A DNA stretch of 64,000 nucleotides from Gloeophyllum trabeum ATCC 11539 (GCF_000344685.1 NW_006920417.1:186001-250000); one strand, 5' to 3'. Positions 1 to 13,255 are shown, numbered from the stretch's first letter. A program made the numbers and translations. The notes: generated from the letters alone by a model not told the origin.

Positions 1-2727
1 ATATGAGCTGTCAACCTGAAGAAAGCAATCGGAGAACGTACGCCAACCAACGTAGAAAGGGCCAGCAGCCGGGAAACTCCCTGCAACAGTGTTGATTAAG
101 CCGCCAGCTGTCTCAGTGAAGTTGATTAAGAAGGACTGCAGGACAAAGGTGCCAAGGCAGAAGAAGACTAGTACGTTGACGATCAGAAACTTGTAGTAGC
201 GGGTCATAATCTTGTCGTGGAGAGCGGACAACGTGATGATCGTATGGGCTTTCTTCGCAATCAGGAGGAGAATCAAAGGTACGGTTATAGTCAGGAGAGA
301 TATGAACACAGTCGGCACGAATGATTGCAGCACTTCTTGCTCCCATGGATGATGGCTCAGGTAGCGATTCTGAAACGTGTTGAGAGAAAATTTCCACGCA
401 GTGTACTACACTTACCAGCCACGGCCAATACGTTTGAACGTTCTGAATAGATACCAGGGTAACGAAGAAGGAAACTGGGATAAGCCAGAAGATCGTAAAC
501 GTCCTGGGACACCTAGTGTAAGCAGCCTTTGCTAAGAGGTGTGGACGTACCACCTACCAAACGCCGACGTCCACAATCCAATCTTTTAGGAACTGTGTAT
601 TCCGGTGAGCATTGTGCCGATCAAGAGACTGTGTTCACGTTACCTCTGCCCTGAACGTTGACTTCATGAGCCTGATCCAGTCAATATCTTCGTAGCTGGG
701 TGCCATTGTCACAAGACACGCCAGTGGGTTGTCGGGATGAACGGCTAGGTACTTGCAAGCTCTCCTTGCGTCATCGGGGTTGGTAAAAGTTACAAAAGCT
801 GTCGAGCAGGGGTCATAGTCAGAGACGGCCCGGGCTCGGTTTTCCGTTATAAGGGCGGTTAACAATCCAAGCTTGGCAGTATAGTAGTCGATGGAGGGCA
901 CAGTCTTGCCCCGAAACAACGCAGACAAGTGGATGAGAGGCTGAAAGGCATCAAGTGTGCTTCGAGGTAAACTTAGTAACGCTTCCCATATCGTTTTGTC
1001 GTCGCGAGCTTGCTTTGGGCACTCCATCTCGACCGCCGTGTCCTTCCCAGAGTGAGGGTCGGCAACCTTCTGAAGTTTACGACGTCCAAATCTGGATTGC
1101 TTTCGTAGCCCGAATTCTTGCACGAACGGCCCCAGCGTTCGGATGAGCAGGTCCGTACGATCCTCGCCCTCCACTGAGGCTTCGCGAGCGTGGTCCCCCC
1201 GTTCCACGTCTACATCAGAGACTGGACTGCTGGTCAGTTTATCCATGGAGCGTTTTCTAGGTTTTCCAGCAGCGTCCTCGAGGTCCATTGCTGCCTTGAC
1301 CTCCGTCAATGCCTTCTTCGCCAGCTTGATGTGCGCCGTTTCCAAGCGTTTTAGCACTTCTTCTCGTCGTTCTAGGAGGGATGCAAGTTCCGTCATCTTC
1401 CTAGCTATGACAACTCGATCTATCGACGGTCGCTCGAGCCCATCAGTGCAACTGCTCGCATCTCTGCCGGCCTCGGTAGCCGCAGCAAAGTCTTGAGCTT
1501 CCGTGCGACTGAACGTCATAGGGAGAGGTAACTTAGAAGGGATAGTCTTAGCGCGATTGAATAAAAACGCCAAAATCTTGTTCCAGAAACCGGGAGGCGT
1601 TGATGACGTCAAACCCATTGAAGGCATGTCAAGAGGTCTTGAAAGATAATACTGGAAATAATCTTTCAATTCCTTCTCTGAACGCAGCTGTGGCGGAACA
1701 TTCGTGACCATTACAGTTCGCAGTCGTAGTCCCCGACTCCAATTTTCGTGGTCGAGGGAGGGCAACGCCTGGAATGGGAACTGCGGATGAGGGTGAGGAC
1801 ACCATTGTGACTCCTTCTCCACCTCAGTTTCGGAAGCCACGCGGTCGGCAGTCGCCTGTATCTTCTGGGCCCGAAACCGATAAGCACCGCGCGTGATCCA
1901 GAAGAGTGTACCCATCCAAGTCAGTGTAACCCAAAAGAGCAGGCAGATATGGATCCATAGCAGCGAGTCGCCTTTCTCAGAGCCTACTAGAGAGGTTATG
2001 GAGGCACGAGTCATGGACTTCGGCGAGACGTATGAAGGGGCAAGTTTGACATGCACGGGGAAGAGGATGAGGAACGTTGTGAGTACGTGGAGTAACAGGA
2101 ACCACCCTATCCAGATCATTAGATGGTTGACCTCAAGGAGTATGTTTGAGGACATACAGCAGCCCTTCAGCCAGCGCAGATATACACTTGCGTCCACGCC
2201 TCTCAGTTCATTCACCTTGTTGTCAGGGAATAGCAGGACCTCTTTCACCCAGGATAAGGGCCATCCTCGGGGGTGTGGAGGAGACGGTCGCCTGTCCAAG
2301 TCAACATCATGGCAAGAACTGCATAAATGGAAAACATACTTTGCCCAGGAACGGCCTTGGTATAGGCTACATGAGACTAAGTCAGCTCCCTTCTCTAGCG
2401 AGCTAAACCGTATGCTCTTGCGGCGCTCAGCCACGACTGGTATCCCTCTCGTTCCACATAAAATGTCCCGAAATTGAGAACACTCACTATCCGAATTCCC
2501 AAGATTCCACACTACCCAATCCTTCCTCTCCCCGGTGATTACCCCTCCGCTTCCTCTTCATGAACTCGTGGGCTGAAACGCATACTACCAGAAGACCGAC
2601 ACCGACTACGGACTGATTGACAAGGCCACTGGAAGACAGCAATTGCTTAGTTTACTTGAGAACCCCAGGGGTTGCAGGCGGCGGTTTACCTGTAATTCTT
2701 CGAAAACGGCCGGCTCTCGATAGACAT
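1..2727 (-). CDS. CSC1/OSCA-like (DUF221) calcium-permeable stress-gated channel, 3' end outside window
   Basis: Multi-pass membrane protein of the CSC1/TMEM63/OSCA family, which forms mechanically or osmotically gated cation channels. The start at 2727 gives an N-terminus MSIESRPFSKNYSG that runs into the first membrane segment (NQSVVGVGLLVVCV) after intron 2629-2689. Three more short introns (2367-2487, 2292-2339 and one near 2130) restore family blocks such as EEGLGSVESWEFG, YLYQGRSWAK and GVDASVYLRWLKGC. The cytosolic domain carries RTVMVTNVPP and, later, STAFVTFTNPDDARRA. Downstream exons (about 120-560) encode DWIVDVGVW, TFTIFWLIPVSFFVTLVS and the end of the channel region (FYVGW) at the window edge. 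The rest of the membrane domain and the stop lie beyond position 1. The family is clear. The gating stimulus is known only from homologues. Confidence 0.9.
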
Positions 2728-3306
2728 GGTCGTCTAGCCAAACGCCGAGAGAATTAACAACAGCTTTGAAGACGGTGAGGAAAAGGACGAGGGCAGTCGC
2801 CTGTCTAGGACTGGGGAGTGTAACCCAGGGTCAACTTCGTGAAGAAGACTCCATGCGAAATCCACTCTTGCGGAACTTTAGACTCAAGCTCGTGCTGGGA
2901 ACACGCCGTAACCGAGCTGTTGTTTGGCGTGATCGAACTGTGAACCTCGTATGACACTCAGAAAACGGATATCTAGCTCAGCAATGTGTTCTGGAGATCA
3001 AGTTATGTCATAGTCGGAGCAGACGCCCAGCTAGCAGCATTACAAGCCCTGCGCACGGTAGATCAGACTGACAGCATTACACACGGCCTTCCAGCGACTA
3101 ATATAGGTTTCTCGGCCTCGAGAACTTATAGAATAGCTGGCAACAGTTGCAGCTGTCACAGAGGAGAGAGGGTAAGAATATGCTGGATGGTCTGCAACGG
3201 GTTCACAATTGTTCTTTCAGGCTCTCACCGAGAATAGCTATAACTGTATGATATATTGCTGGTCACGCTATAGCACAGCCAAATACGTCCTGATACACGC
3301 TCTCCT
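2728..3306. other. Intergenic region upstream of the CSC1-like gene
   Basis: This stretch lies between the stop of NDUFS4 and the start of the CSC1-like gene, both on the minus strand. It should hold the NDUFS4 3' end and the channel promoter. Short open frames here have no recognisable protein features. I see no RNA gene or repeat. Confidence 0.6.
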
Positions 3307-4068
3307 CTATTTCGTTCGGGCGATGCGAAGCTTGTGGGGCTTGTAGACGAAGTTCTCTGCATAGTTCTTCGGCGGTATCTTCTTAACGGTAGGGGGTTGC
3401 CTATAGAACCCATCTCGTTCGAAGCAGTAGCCTAGAAATAGGACGGGCGTACTCACACATAATAGTCCCAGCCTGAAGCGCAGGTATTTGGGTCAGTAGG
3501 GGACTCAAGATATCCACAGTTTGGCTTACCTTGCTTCTCGGCAAAGTGAACAGCATCCTCTTTCGACCTGAAGGACATCCGGGTGCCCTGCATGTAATCC
3601 GCACTGAACAGTTCGGCGTCATTCCGTACCTTATACTGACATCGAAATTAAGGAGCAGTTAACTTACGAGCTAGCCCAGCCCATGAGAGGGTTCTCCCAT
3701 CGTCCTCCGCCTGGAAGAATGTCCCAGTCAAGACGCCAACGGTTGGTCTTGGCAGAACCACTCTGCATCGTGCTACGAGCAGGCTGGTAGATGCGGACAA
3801 CACGGTGACGCAACTGTTCTGAGCGAGCTTCAACAAAGCTGTATCCTTACGAGCATATCGTACACCTACCAGGTGCACCGCTGACCACCTCCGCGCTAGT
3901 TACCTCCTTGGTCGGAAGGGGCGCAATCTCCTTCGTTTCAGCCTGACTGGCTTCAGGTGCAGCTGCGACACTGGAGCTAGACTCCGTAGCAAGATGACGG
4001 GAACTAAGAGCGAGCCTAAGCTGGGAGGGTTTCGCCAGCGTGCGCTGACATGACCGCACGAGCGACAT
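3307..4068 (-). CDS. NDUFS4: NADH:ubiquinone oxidoreductase subunit NDUFS4 (21/18-kDa Fe-S fragment subunit)
   Basis: Accessory subunit of the mitochondrial respiratory complex I N-module, needed for assembly and stability. The protein of about 180 residues begins with an Arg/Ser-rich, acid-poor presequence (MSLVRSCQRTLAKPSQLRLA) typical of matrix import. After four short introns the exons give the family core: VVRIYQPARSTMQSG, RWRLDWDILPGGGRWENPL, MGWASSADYMQGTRMSF, RSKEDAVHFAEKQG, WDYYVQPPTVKKIPP and the C-terminal KNYAENFVYKPHKLRIART followed by a stop at 3307. The start at 4068 is the first ATG that supplies a targeting peptide. The gene is head to head with the Rictor gene, with 314 bp between the start codons. 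Confidence 0.95.
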
Positions 4069-4382
4069 GGCAGTAAAGTACTATGTCGTATCAGTGTGTG
4101 GTCCATGTTCTTGCCATCAGAGTAACGCTCGATATTGGTGTCAGGGGTCTACTGCATCGAGACCTCGAGGATCGTGTTCGTCGTATTCGTACGTATACTC
4201 GCTTGATACTTACCACCTCTTACTGCCGAACCTGAGCGCGACATTATTGTCTGCTGACGCGACGAAGGCCGTCTGCAACTCGTCGGAGTCGTCATACGCG
4301 CAGTGATCTACTCTCTCATTCCTTTTTCCTGGTCTAGTAAGCCTAGGATCAACACAACTGAGCTCCCTTCCGTTTGTACGCT
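4069..4382. promoter_or_regulatory. Shared divergent promoter region NDUFS4 / Rictor
   Basis: The 314 bp between the start codons of two divergently transcribed genes must hold both promoters. No strong TATA box stands out. Confidence 0.5.
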
Positions 4383-7300
4383 ATGCCTACCGCGCAGCCA
4401 ACCTTGGGTGTGGATAGGCTCAGCGGGACTACAGTGCGACATCCCAGCGATGCGGGATCAAACGGATCCAGAAGCTTTGCTTCTGGTACTACTCTCATGG
4501 ATGGACATTCGTCAGGTGGCAACATATCGAATGGGATTCGCTCGGAGGACGATGACAAGCCGGAACAGGTGAATGGTGATCTGTAGTATTGTCAAGGATA
4601 TGACTTTCTGAACACGGAACTGTAGCTCGAAGTCCTTGCTAAGCGTCTGGAGGTGCAGAAGCAGATCAAGGAGGGCGCAGAGAGTATGCTCCAATTAGCC
4701 TTAACAGTAAGTCTGATGAAGTTGATGAATGAGATCCCGCCGGAGCGACTGCAAGGCCATAATAGGATCCAAATTTCAAGGAGCATTTGCGAGACAAGGT
4801 CCAGTCAGAACTTGAAAGAGCCCAAAATGAGATCGAGACAATTACAGCCCAAATACGTTTGAGTAAGTGTGCCATACATCTGTGCTAGTTGGTGATGTCT
4901 GAGTCAAAGTAGTATCCGCTAGGCCCGCCAGACCGAGGCAACATAGCGTCGAGGAAAGAGGTATGTGTAGCAGGCAGCCAGGCGATCGTGGCCTGACATT
5001 CACATGATAGATGATTTCCATACTGCGCTAAACCATGCCATAACATGTATTAGGACACTCGCCTCTTTAGGGAGAGCATCGGGGTCACAATCACCCTCTC
5101 CTTCTACATCCACTACAAAGCCTAGTCCCTCGACTGAGCTCGAGATTGATGCAGCTCGAGTCGACGCCATGAATCGTCTTGTTGGTATCCTCCAGAGAAA
5201 TCTTCGTGTCCGCTATGCTGTGAATATATCTGAAGTGGTGCACGTGTAAGTTCCGTGTCTGGTGATGGATGTGCGGGTATAATGCAGCTTCATCTAGGGC
5301 ACTCTTGGGTTTATCGGATCGATGCTCCAAACAATGTCGAGCATGTGCATATCGACTTATCCGACATGCCTTAGTAGACTCGGACTCTATCGCCCGCTTG
5401 CAAGAGCAGCCGTTAGACTGGTATCTTGTAAAGTTGGTGTAATGGGCCACTCAATCGGAAGCAGACTGAAATCGGTTCCCAGGTCTCTGGCGAGGGATAA
5501 CAAACATGCCGTGGAGAAAGAGCAAGCGGTGAAGCTCATACGTGCCATTGTAGAGATTGGAACCATGAGGCGCAGCCCATCTACGCGGGCTGGTTCGGGT
5601 TCGGTGCCACTCTCAGACGGCGTAATGAGAGCTTTCATCGCAATTGCAGAGCAACCGGAAGACCCTTTGAGACTTGCGTGCCTCGAGACTCTAGCGGAAA
5701 TTTGTGAGTATTCTTGCAGCAAAGAAGCCCATTGCACAATGACAATGCCTTCTAGTGCTTATCGACATAGATTTGATGTCAAGGACAGGAGGCATTAGGT
5801 TGCTTCTTCATGTCCTAGCCGAAGGGCCCCTCGAGGTCGCTCCGATTCTTGCTTCGGTGTTCCTCCATGTTGTGGACATACCTAGGACCCGTAAATATCT
5901 CCATCCTGGAACCGATTTCGAGGTGAGGTGCACTTTTTGACAGTCCCTTCTTTACCTTTTGACGGGACCTTGCGGCAGATAGCGTTGTCAGGTGTCACAG
6001 ATGCTTATGGCAAGGGACCTGAGCATGATGAAAGAATGCGTGCGTGCGCGAAGATTATCGTCATGCTTTTGCGGACTTGGAGTGGTAAGTACGCGCGTAG
6101 TAAACACCGACCCTCTAGCTGACATCACCCACAGGTTTAATGTACTTTAGCATGGGCAATATGTTGGCCATCCGGACAATCATAGATACACTACGGATAC
6201 CATCACTTGATTCGAGAGTAAGGCGCTTTGTACACAATTTGTGTAGACCCTTTTTAACTATATTGATTCGTGACATAGGAAATCATAATCGACATGTTTT
6301 TCGACCTACTAAACATCAAGCCACCTGAATGGCATCAGACCTTTATCGATGGCCGTCGGCTGACAAGTGCGTATGCAGCACCTTCGAGATGAATTCGAGA
6401 TGAACGACATGGGGTAGTGTACCGACGCTCCGTACAGATTACAGAGTCTGCAGCCCCCGTGTCTCCCTCTAAAAAACCCCAAGAGCCTGAGAGTTTGAAG
6501 CTGACGGACCAGTATATTTCGCTGCTCATTTTGGTTTTCACGAAAGCTGGTTTGCTAGATGTCAGTACCATCGGATTGTAGCCCTCTTAAGGCTTCGTTA
6601 CTGAGTCCTGCAGGCGTTAACAAGCATGTTCGAGGAGTCGACAACAGGCTCGAGCCTGTCTCGGAAGGCCACTTTGCTTATGGCTGAGGTGCTTCAGCTT
6701 GCCAACCGGCTATTGCCATTGTCGCAAGCCGCAAAAATCCAGGTCCGGTTATTGGGTGGATTGCCGGGGACCAGACGAATCTGACTTCATAATACAGAGC
6801 ATTCCTAGGGTCTTTGATCTCGCTTCGGATTATGGTCGCGGTGAGCATAGGATCATCGGCTCTTTGGCTTTGTCGGCTCTGGACAGTTTCAACCGTAATT
6901 CGGCTCGATTGCATCCCACTGCGAACTTGAAGAATAATCGACCAAGGTCAGTAATATCCAGGAGGAATGACTTCCGTGTCGCACTAAAGCGCGCCCTTGC
7001 AGAGCAAATTCTGGCGAAGATGCAGTTCGGAGAGGACAGCGACAAGTCGAACAAGTGAAGCTGAAAATGGGCATGCAGATGGACGATAGAACCTTCCAGG
7101 CTGCTCTGCTCGAAACACAGGTAGGATATCAGATCGTGTCTCTGGATAGAATCATCCTGTGACCTGTGAATAAGGTCATGCTGACCAAAGACCATACAAA
7201 ATGGAGTTTCGAAACCCTGGAAGACCTCGTTGAAGGTCCTCTGCGCAATCCGAAGCGAATGGAAGAGGCTATCAAAGTTTCGCGGTTCATCCGGAAACTT

Positions 7301-9746
7301 ATGTCCTTCTTCCATCCGTTCAGTCATCGCTTCTCTGACATTCCAAGGACAAAAGTTTGTGTATCTGTGACACAGCGGTAGAGTGAGTCTAATGCCCCAT
7401 GTACAGGGCAATCATCGTTGGGTTAGGCTGGGCTGCACTTTGCTCAATACCCTACTTGAAAGTCCGGATGGCAGACGTTTCCTGGAGTCGGAAGATGAGT
7501 TCCTCAAACAGATTGTGAAGTGCTTTGCGCAACTTGATCCTGTGAGTCCGCGTTTGCTACCTCATCATGTGTCCTGAACTACTGCGTAGTTCAATTCCAA
7601 CGGCACATTGGAGTCAGATCCCATATTTTCCAAAGCACGAGTCCAGGACACCCTTACTTACGGATACCTGGAGATGCTGGGAACACTCAGTGCACACGAA
7701 AAGGGCGTAGAGTAAGCTTTCCATGGTATCTTGATTTCACGGGCACTCTTATGATATATGAATACCACAGGCTGATGGAGAAGTTCAAGATATTCACCGC
7801 CTTTTACCATCTCAGCGACACCCGTAGTCGTGATGATTTGATTAAGGGCATCATACAACATTTGGATTACAGCATGTGAGTGGAGTGATGTCTCCCCTGC
7901 CGCACCAAGGCCTAACGATATGCGTTCCAAGTGACGGGCATTCGCGGATAGTTCTGTCGAAGGCTCTGACATCCAGCTATGTTGTCAGTGGTAGTAATAT
8001 AGTTTTTACTCTCAGCTGACATACCCTTAGCACATAAGGATGTTCGCTACTACCCATCTCGGAGGCTTGCTGGGTGAAAGCGCCAAAGCTAATGCCTGGA
8101 CCCTGCGGCTTCTACTGACTCAACTGTACGATCCCGCTATGGAGGTATGTGAACTGGCAGTGCAATACCTCCAGGAAACTTGCGAGTCTATGGAGATCCT
8201 GCGTCTTGTCGTCGAAATGCAACCTACATTGGATCATCTCGGAGAGATTGGCCACCCCTTATTGATGAAGTACGCATCCGTCTCCGAAATAACACAGCAT
8301 CTGACAGTCTCGCTAGATTCATGTCGACTCCTGTCGGGTTTCGGTACCTGTTTGACGCAGGCTACATAGACCGGGAAATTGATATGTGGTTTCATGTGAG
8401 ACGAGCGGTGTCAACTATCCGGCTCGCGCTGAATGCATTTCTCTAGGAGCGTAATTCGTACTATGTTGTGCAAATCGAAGTTTACCTAGCAAAAGCATTT
8501 AATGCCCCGACCGTGGAAGAAAGCGCCGCTACAGGGTAAGTGATTCTCTTCTGGTGTGGTTTCTCTCGCGGACTAATATCTAGCCCCTCGGACATCTCTG
8601 TCCCTCGGCATTTCTATGGTGAAATGACCAAGACGGAACTCGGTTGCCAAGTGCTGCACGAGAAGGGGCATTTCGCTGAGTTTGCTGATTTCATTCGGCA
8701 ACATGGGCTGGAGAGCGAAGACACAGAACTTATAATCAAACTGAAGAGTATACTATGGGCAGTGGTAAGTCATTGTTACCCTTGCGACGGGAGGGTAATA
8801 ATACAATGCTTTCGATAGGGTAACATTGGTGCAACAGAAGGAGGCTTACCCTTCTTGGAAGAGGAGGAAATTATACCATCCATACTCGAGATAGCAGAGA
8901 AGTCACCCGTGTTGACTGTTCGGGGGTATGTCGGCATCGGTAACCACTGTAACGTGCGTCTCACTCAAAATATCATAGGACGTGCTTCTTTGTGCTCGGC
9001 CTCCTCTCTGCAACCCCTCAAGGTGCAGAGATATTAGACGACTATCAATGGGAGTCAACATTATCGCCCACTGGCTTTCCTACTGGGTTATGCGTTCCCA
9101 TAGACCTGGAGAAGTTTATTTTCGTACGTCCTCTCTGGCAGCCTCCCAAAGCATCTACTTATTGGTGCTCGTCAGGTCCCGTCTTGGGACACACCAACTA
9201 CATCCTTGCCTGGGGGCCAGTTAATCCCGCCGACATCGCAAAATGAAAATGAAGTCATGACTGCCATACACAACTTAGCTAACACTGTCATTGCGAATCA
9301 GGCCTCGCGGACATTAGCCAGGTGAGACTCATCACGGCTGGACCTTACCAAGTGATCTGATTGTACGCAGGTTGAAAACGAAGCTTGAATGCAAGGAGGT
9401 ATTCTCTTCCCCTGCCATGTTTTATCGGGCCCTGCACACAATCTCTACCCATCGGTACCGATTGCCTGTTCGGAGGTACATCTTGGACCTCTTCGACGTC
9501 GAACTGGACTACGACCTGGCGAAGCAACTCTCCAGGCATGCAGAGTCCCTTCAAGCACCTCCTACCGATGACAGGAGTACGACAACATGTTCTAGTCGGG
9601 TAGTCAGTGTCCTTGGTATTCCGGGACGCACGCGTCGTGGATCCGACAGTGACGAAGAAGACCTCGAAGAAGTAGCTGAAGTTCCGGTGCCTGTCGAGCC
9701 GGTGATGAACTTACGACCGTTAAGCAGAATAGTTGGTTTCGAGTAG
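4383..9746 (+). CDS. TSC11: Rictor/Tsc11/Ste20-type subunit of TOR complex 2
   Basis: Scaffold subunit of TORC2, the rapamycin-insensitive complex that controls actin, AGC kinases and membrane homeostasis. The gene is split into many short exons, on the order of 20. The N-terminal exon (MPTAQPTLGVDRLSG) is followed by a coiled-coil stretch (LAKRLEVQKQIKEG; LRDKVQSELERAQNEIETI). The Rictor N-terminal helical repeats follow (SLARDNKHAVEKEQAVKLIR; GGIRLLLHVLAEGPLEVAP). The most conserved block lies near 7300-8400: WVRLGCTLLNTLLESPDG, FLKQIVKCFAQLDP, LTYGYLEMLGTLS, MEKFKIFTAFYHLSD, WTLRLLLTQLYDPAMEV. Toward the C-terminus come TELGCQVLHEKGHFAEFADF, LKSILWAVGNIG and RYRLPVRRYILDLFDVELDY. An acidic serine stretch (SDSDEEDLEEV) precedes the end. 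The start ATG at 4383 and stop at 9744-9746 fit. Individual exon borders are inferred by eye. Confidence 0.93.
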
Positions 9747-10282
9747 GGAACGTATCTGCTGTTATATTGCTGTGATTTTATGTTGTGTTTATCACCCTCC
9801 GAGTCCATTGTACTATTGTGGCATCTCATCACCTGCAACTCACCGTATGCAAATGATAATTTCTTCACACCCTCTGTCTATAACGTTACCATTCGCTAAG
9901 GTATACGTGTATACCGCATTGTCCTCTAGACTGAAGAATGAGGGTGTTAGCTGATGTTTTCGCGTCGGGGAGCTGACGCATCCATATAAGGCAGCCCGAT
10001 GCCCTCATCGGGATTGACTGACGGAATGTACGGCGAAAGAGACAACAATGATTGTTCAACCAGTACAGTATTTGTAAGTAAAACCAGAAACCACGAGCCC
10101 AAGTCAGTAGCCTATCAAAATAGTTCGTGACGAGTTACAACGTAATTAAAAGAGTCTCTCGAAACTGTCCCACATCGTCCGAGTCCGTTTGATCTAGTCC
10201 GTGGCGTGTCCAGGATGCAGGTAGTAATTAAATTAAATACAGAAAGGCCCGAGGAAGTCTTCCAGAGTCCCATTGTCCAGTC
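9747..10282. other. Convergent 3' intergenic region
   Basis: This stretch lies between the stops of the plus-strand Rictor gene and the minus-strand secreted-protein gene. It presumably contains both 3' UTRs. No coding or RNA signal is seen. Confidence 0.5.
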
Positions 10283-10895
10283 TTAATTAGAGGACGTGGC
10301 ATTATAAATGATAGGTACCATGCTAAGTCCTATTTTTGCTCCAAGGGCACCCTGCGAAAGTTGGTTAGTGATGGCAGTTTACGAACAGACCTACAGATGG
10401 ACATACATCGCCAGAGTCCCACTCTTCCAAGACAACGAGATAGAACGTCGCGTCAACGGCAGTAGCACCAGCGCCGAAGCCGCCCGGGGATTGAGCAAGG
10501 TTGGGCATAACGAGCTGCGACGGAGGGGGGTTGGTTGGGTACGGGACAGCTTAAGAGATTGTCAGCTATAGTGGACGGCATATTGAAATCGACATGAACA
10601 CACCTGGATAATTTGCCTCCTGGAATCGTCCGAAGTAGTGCCCTTGCATCCATTCATCCGAGGGTGACATCGAAGTAGCAGGAGACGTAACGAGCCAGAC
10701 AGTGAAGTTATAGCTCGACGAGCCATAATCTGCTCGCGTATTATATTGGAAGTCGAAGGCCTGTCCTGGTGCTATAGTGTCCCCGGACGAGGGTTTGACG
10801 ATCTGGCCTTTGGTCCCATCACGAGGCGCGGGGACGGCAGAGACGACAGCCAGCAGCGCAAAGAAATAGGACATTAACATCGTGAGCATAAGCAT
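10283..10895 (-). CDS. Small secreted protein, function unknown
   Basis: Predicted secreted protein of 167 residues. It opens with a signal peptide (MLMLTMLMSYFFALLAVVSA, cleavage probably near AVP). The mature part contains IVKPSSGDTIAPGQAFDFQY, YNFTVWLVTSP, PPPSQLVMPNLAQSPGGFG and FYLVVLEEWDSGDG, and ends with IIYNATSSN, a potential N-glycosylation site. Two introns are supported: 10550-10603 (54 nt) and 10352-10406 (55 nt). Both keep the frame, and the second avoids a frame that otherwise ends soon after SGDV. The exons total 504 nt. The beta-rich look resembles secreted proteins common in Agaricomycetes, but I do not recognise a catalytic motif. A TATA box lies 72 bp upstream of the ATG. 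Confidence 0.8.
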
Positions 10896-11589
10896 ATTAG
10901 TGGTTGCTCGGTGAGAGCTGTTGGGGAGTTGGTATGGATTTTGAGGGTCTGGGAAGGAGAGGCGCTCCTTTTATACTACGATGGCACACGCAGAAGTGCA
11001 AGCCGTTTCTTGGTCTGTTCTTGCAATCTTCGATCGGCGGGACTAGGAACGCGTTGTTATACTGAACTCACGGAAAGCTCCGGCATCCAATACACGTTAC
11101 ATCTTAGGCCCAACGGGACTTTGTCCAGCACGAAACCCGAGATCACTCTAGTCGCCGACTCTGGATCGCGGCTGCAGCCCGTGGAGTGAGAAGGCTGTAC
11201 ACACGGGGGCACGTTGCCCCATCGTACTGTCGGCGAAGCGGACCGACCGAGAAGTAGGATTGGTTCGTCGAACATCCTGGAAGCACGAGAGAGCATGAGG
11301 TCAGGGAATCACGTCACAGCCAATGGGGAGCGCAATCAGTCAGTAACATCAATACAGCTGGGAACGCATACCAAGCGTTCACGGTCTGCACTGGCCGGCC
11401 TACGACCCGCGGAGGAGTACCATCCTTGTTCATTGAATGAACTGAACGATAGGAGGCTCACCGGGTCCGAGTCTCAGATATCGTGCAGGCACATCAGTCT
11501 CGAAAAGGTCCGTAGAGTGCCAGCCATTCTCGAGCCATCCAACGGACAAATGAGAAGTGATATAAGCGGAAGGAGAGCAACAAAGCAGT
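10896..11589. other. Intergenic region with promoter of the secreted-protein gene
   Basis: About 0.7 kb between the 5' end of the secreted-protein gene and the 3' end of RPT5. Apart from the TATA box I see no supported feature. A plus-strand open frame at 11214-11606 has no protein-like features. Confidence 0.5.
10967..10975 (-). promoter_or_regulatory. TATA box of the secreted-protein gene
   Basis: On the minus strand the sequence reads TATAAAAGG. It ends 72 bp upstream of the ATG at 10895, a typical position for a fungal TATA box with a short 5' UTR. It suggests regulated rather than housekeeping expression. Confidence 0.7.
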
Positions 11590-13255
11590 CTAGGCGAAGT
11601 ACATAAGGTCGTTCTTCTTCTTTGCTTGGACTAGAAATAGGCCAGACGTCAGTAAACCCCTATCTCAGAAGCCACAAATAAGACTCACCTTCTGCGATCC
11701 CGCTCAAGAAATGCTCATGGCCCAACTTCGTAGCACCCTCTCTCAATGCAATCATGCCTGCTTCGACACACACAGCCTTGAGTTGAGCGGCATTGAATTC
11801 GTCCGTGCTTCTTGCCAACTCTTCAAAGTTGACGTCAGGTCCAACGGTCATCTTGCGAGAGTGGATCTCCAAAATCCGTGCTCGCGCAGTTTCGTTTGGA
11901 AGGGGGAACTCGATCTTACGGTCGAGTCGTCCTGACCGAAGCAAAGCCGGGTCCAGGATATCTATTCGGTTCGTTGCAGCAATGACCTAAATATGCAATA
12001 TAACGTCAAAAGCCATTCGAGCACGGAGTCTGAATACATGCACTCACCTTGATTCGCTCGTCGCTGCTAAATCCGTCTAACTGATTGAGAAGTTCTAACA
12101 TTGTCCGCTGAACCTCGCGGTCTCCACTCTTCTCCGAGTCGAATCGCTTGGTACCGATAGCGTCCAGCTCGTCTATAAAGATAATAGCGGGTGCCTTCTG
12201 CTTCGCCAATTCAAACGCGTCTCGCACGAGCTTCGCACCGTCACCGATAAACATCTGGACCAGTGACGGACCAGCCAGCTTAAGATAGCACGCATTCGTC
12301 TGCGCGGCACACGCTCTTGCCAGTAGAGTCTTCCCCGTACCTGGCGTTGTCACGGTGAGCACGGAGATAAACAGTACTTCCGGGAGGACAGGCAACATAC
12401 CGGGTGGCCCATACATCAGCACACCCTTCGGCGGCTTGATACCTAGCGTCTTGAATTTGTCGGCCTGTTCCATGGGAAGCACGATGGCCTCGACCAGCTC
12501 TTCGATCTGCTTCTCAAGCCCACCGATATCCGTGTATGATTCTGTCGGACGCTCGTCCACCTCCATGGCTTTGACTCTTGAATCAAATTCAGCTGGCAGA
12601 GTGTCCAAGATGAGGTAGGAGTCCTTGTTCACGCCAACCAGGTCACCCGGCTTCAGCTTCTCGGCAGGCACGAGACCAATGAGGGGCAGGAATACGGTTT
12701 GTCTTGTTGAAGTCTTGATTACCGCACACTTGCCCTTGCGCATGGAGTCCAAATCACGTGCAGAGCCTTCCTCTTGACCTTCGGGATCGACGTCTAGAAT
12801 CTGTCCTAAGTGTTATTAACGAGCAATGGTATAGGGTCCTGCGCCAACTCACCTCGACGACATTCCCCACAAGATATGGTAAGACCTTATTCTGCTTGAT
12901 CTTCTCTCCATTATCCCGGATCTTCTCCTTCATGACGCTCTGTTCATGCTGTAATCGCAGTGTCTCTGAACGCATGACCTGGAGTTCTCATTCAGTACCG
13001 CCGTACAATACGACGGCTCGCTGAACTTACCTTCACATCATTCTCGATCAATCGGATTCTCGTAAGAATCTCGTCCGTGCTCAGCGCCATTACTTCCTCC
13101 GGAATGTCTGACCAGTCCTCCTCCGTGGGCGCGTCGGGAGTCGTGTCCATCTGAGCATCTTGGGAGAGCGACTCAGAGGAGGACGGCGCAGAAGACTCTG
13201 GCTGCTTCTCGTTGTTATTTTCTGGTGGTGGAACGGGCGGTTGAGCGGACGACAT
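11590..13255 (-). CDS. RPT5: 26S proteasome regulatory ATPase RPT5 (6A / PSMC3)
   Basis: AAA+ ATPase of the 19S proteasome base, which unfolds and translocates ubiquitylated substrates. The N-terminus ([15 protein letters not shown]) leads into a coiled coil ([19 protein letters not shown]). Next comes the OB domain ([30 protein letters not shown]). The ATPase domain has [18 protein letters not shown], Walker [17 protein letters not shown] split by an intron, Walker [18 protein letters not shown], and the second region of homology ([19 protein letters not shown]). The last exon ends [13 protein letters not shown]. Its C-terminal penultimate aromatic-Ala (hydrophobic-Tyr/Phe-Ala type) tail docks into the 20S alpha ring in this family. 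The N-terminal tail before the coiled coil is somewhat long and Ser/Pro-rich. The gene is divergent from EAF6, with 262 bp between start codons. Confidence 0.96.

Noticed and set aside
10365..10406. Stop of the secreted-protein gene at 10365
   Set aside because: A good GTATGT donor and TTCGCAG acceptor extend the frame to a natural end at 10283.
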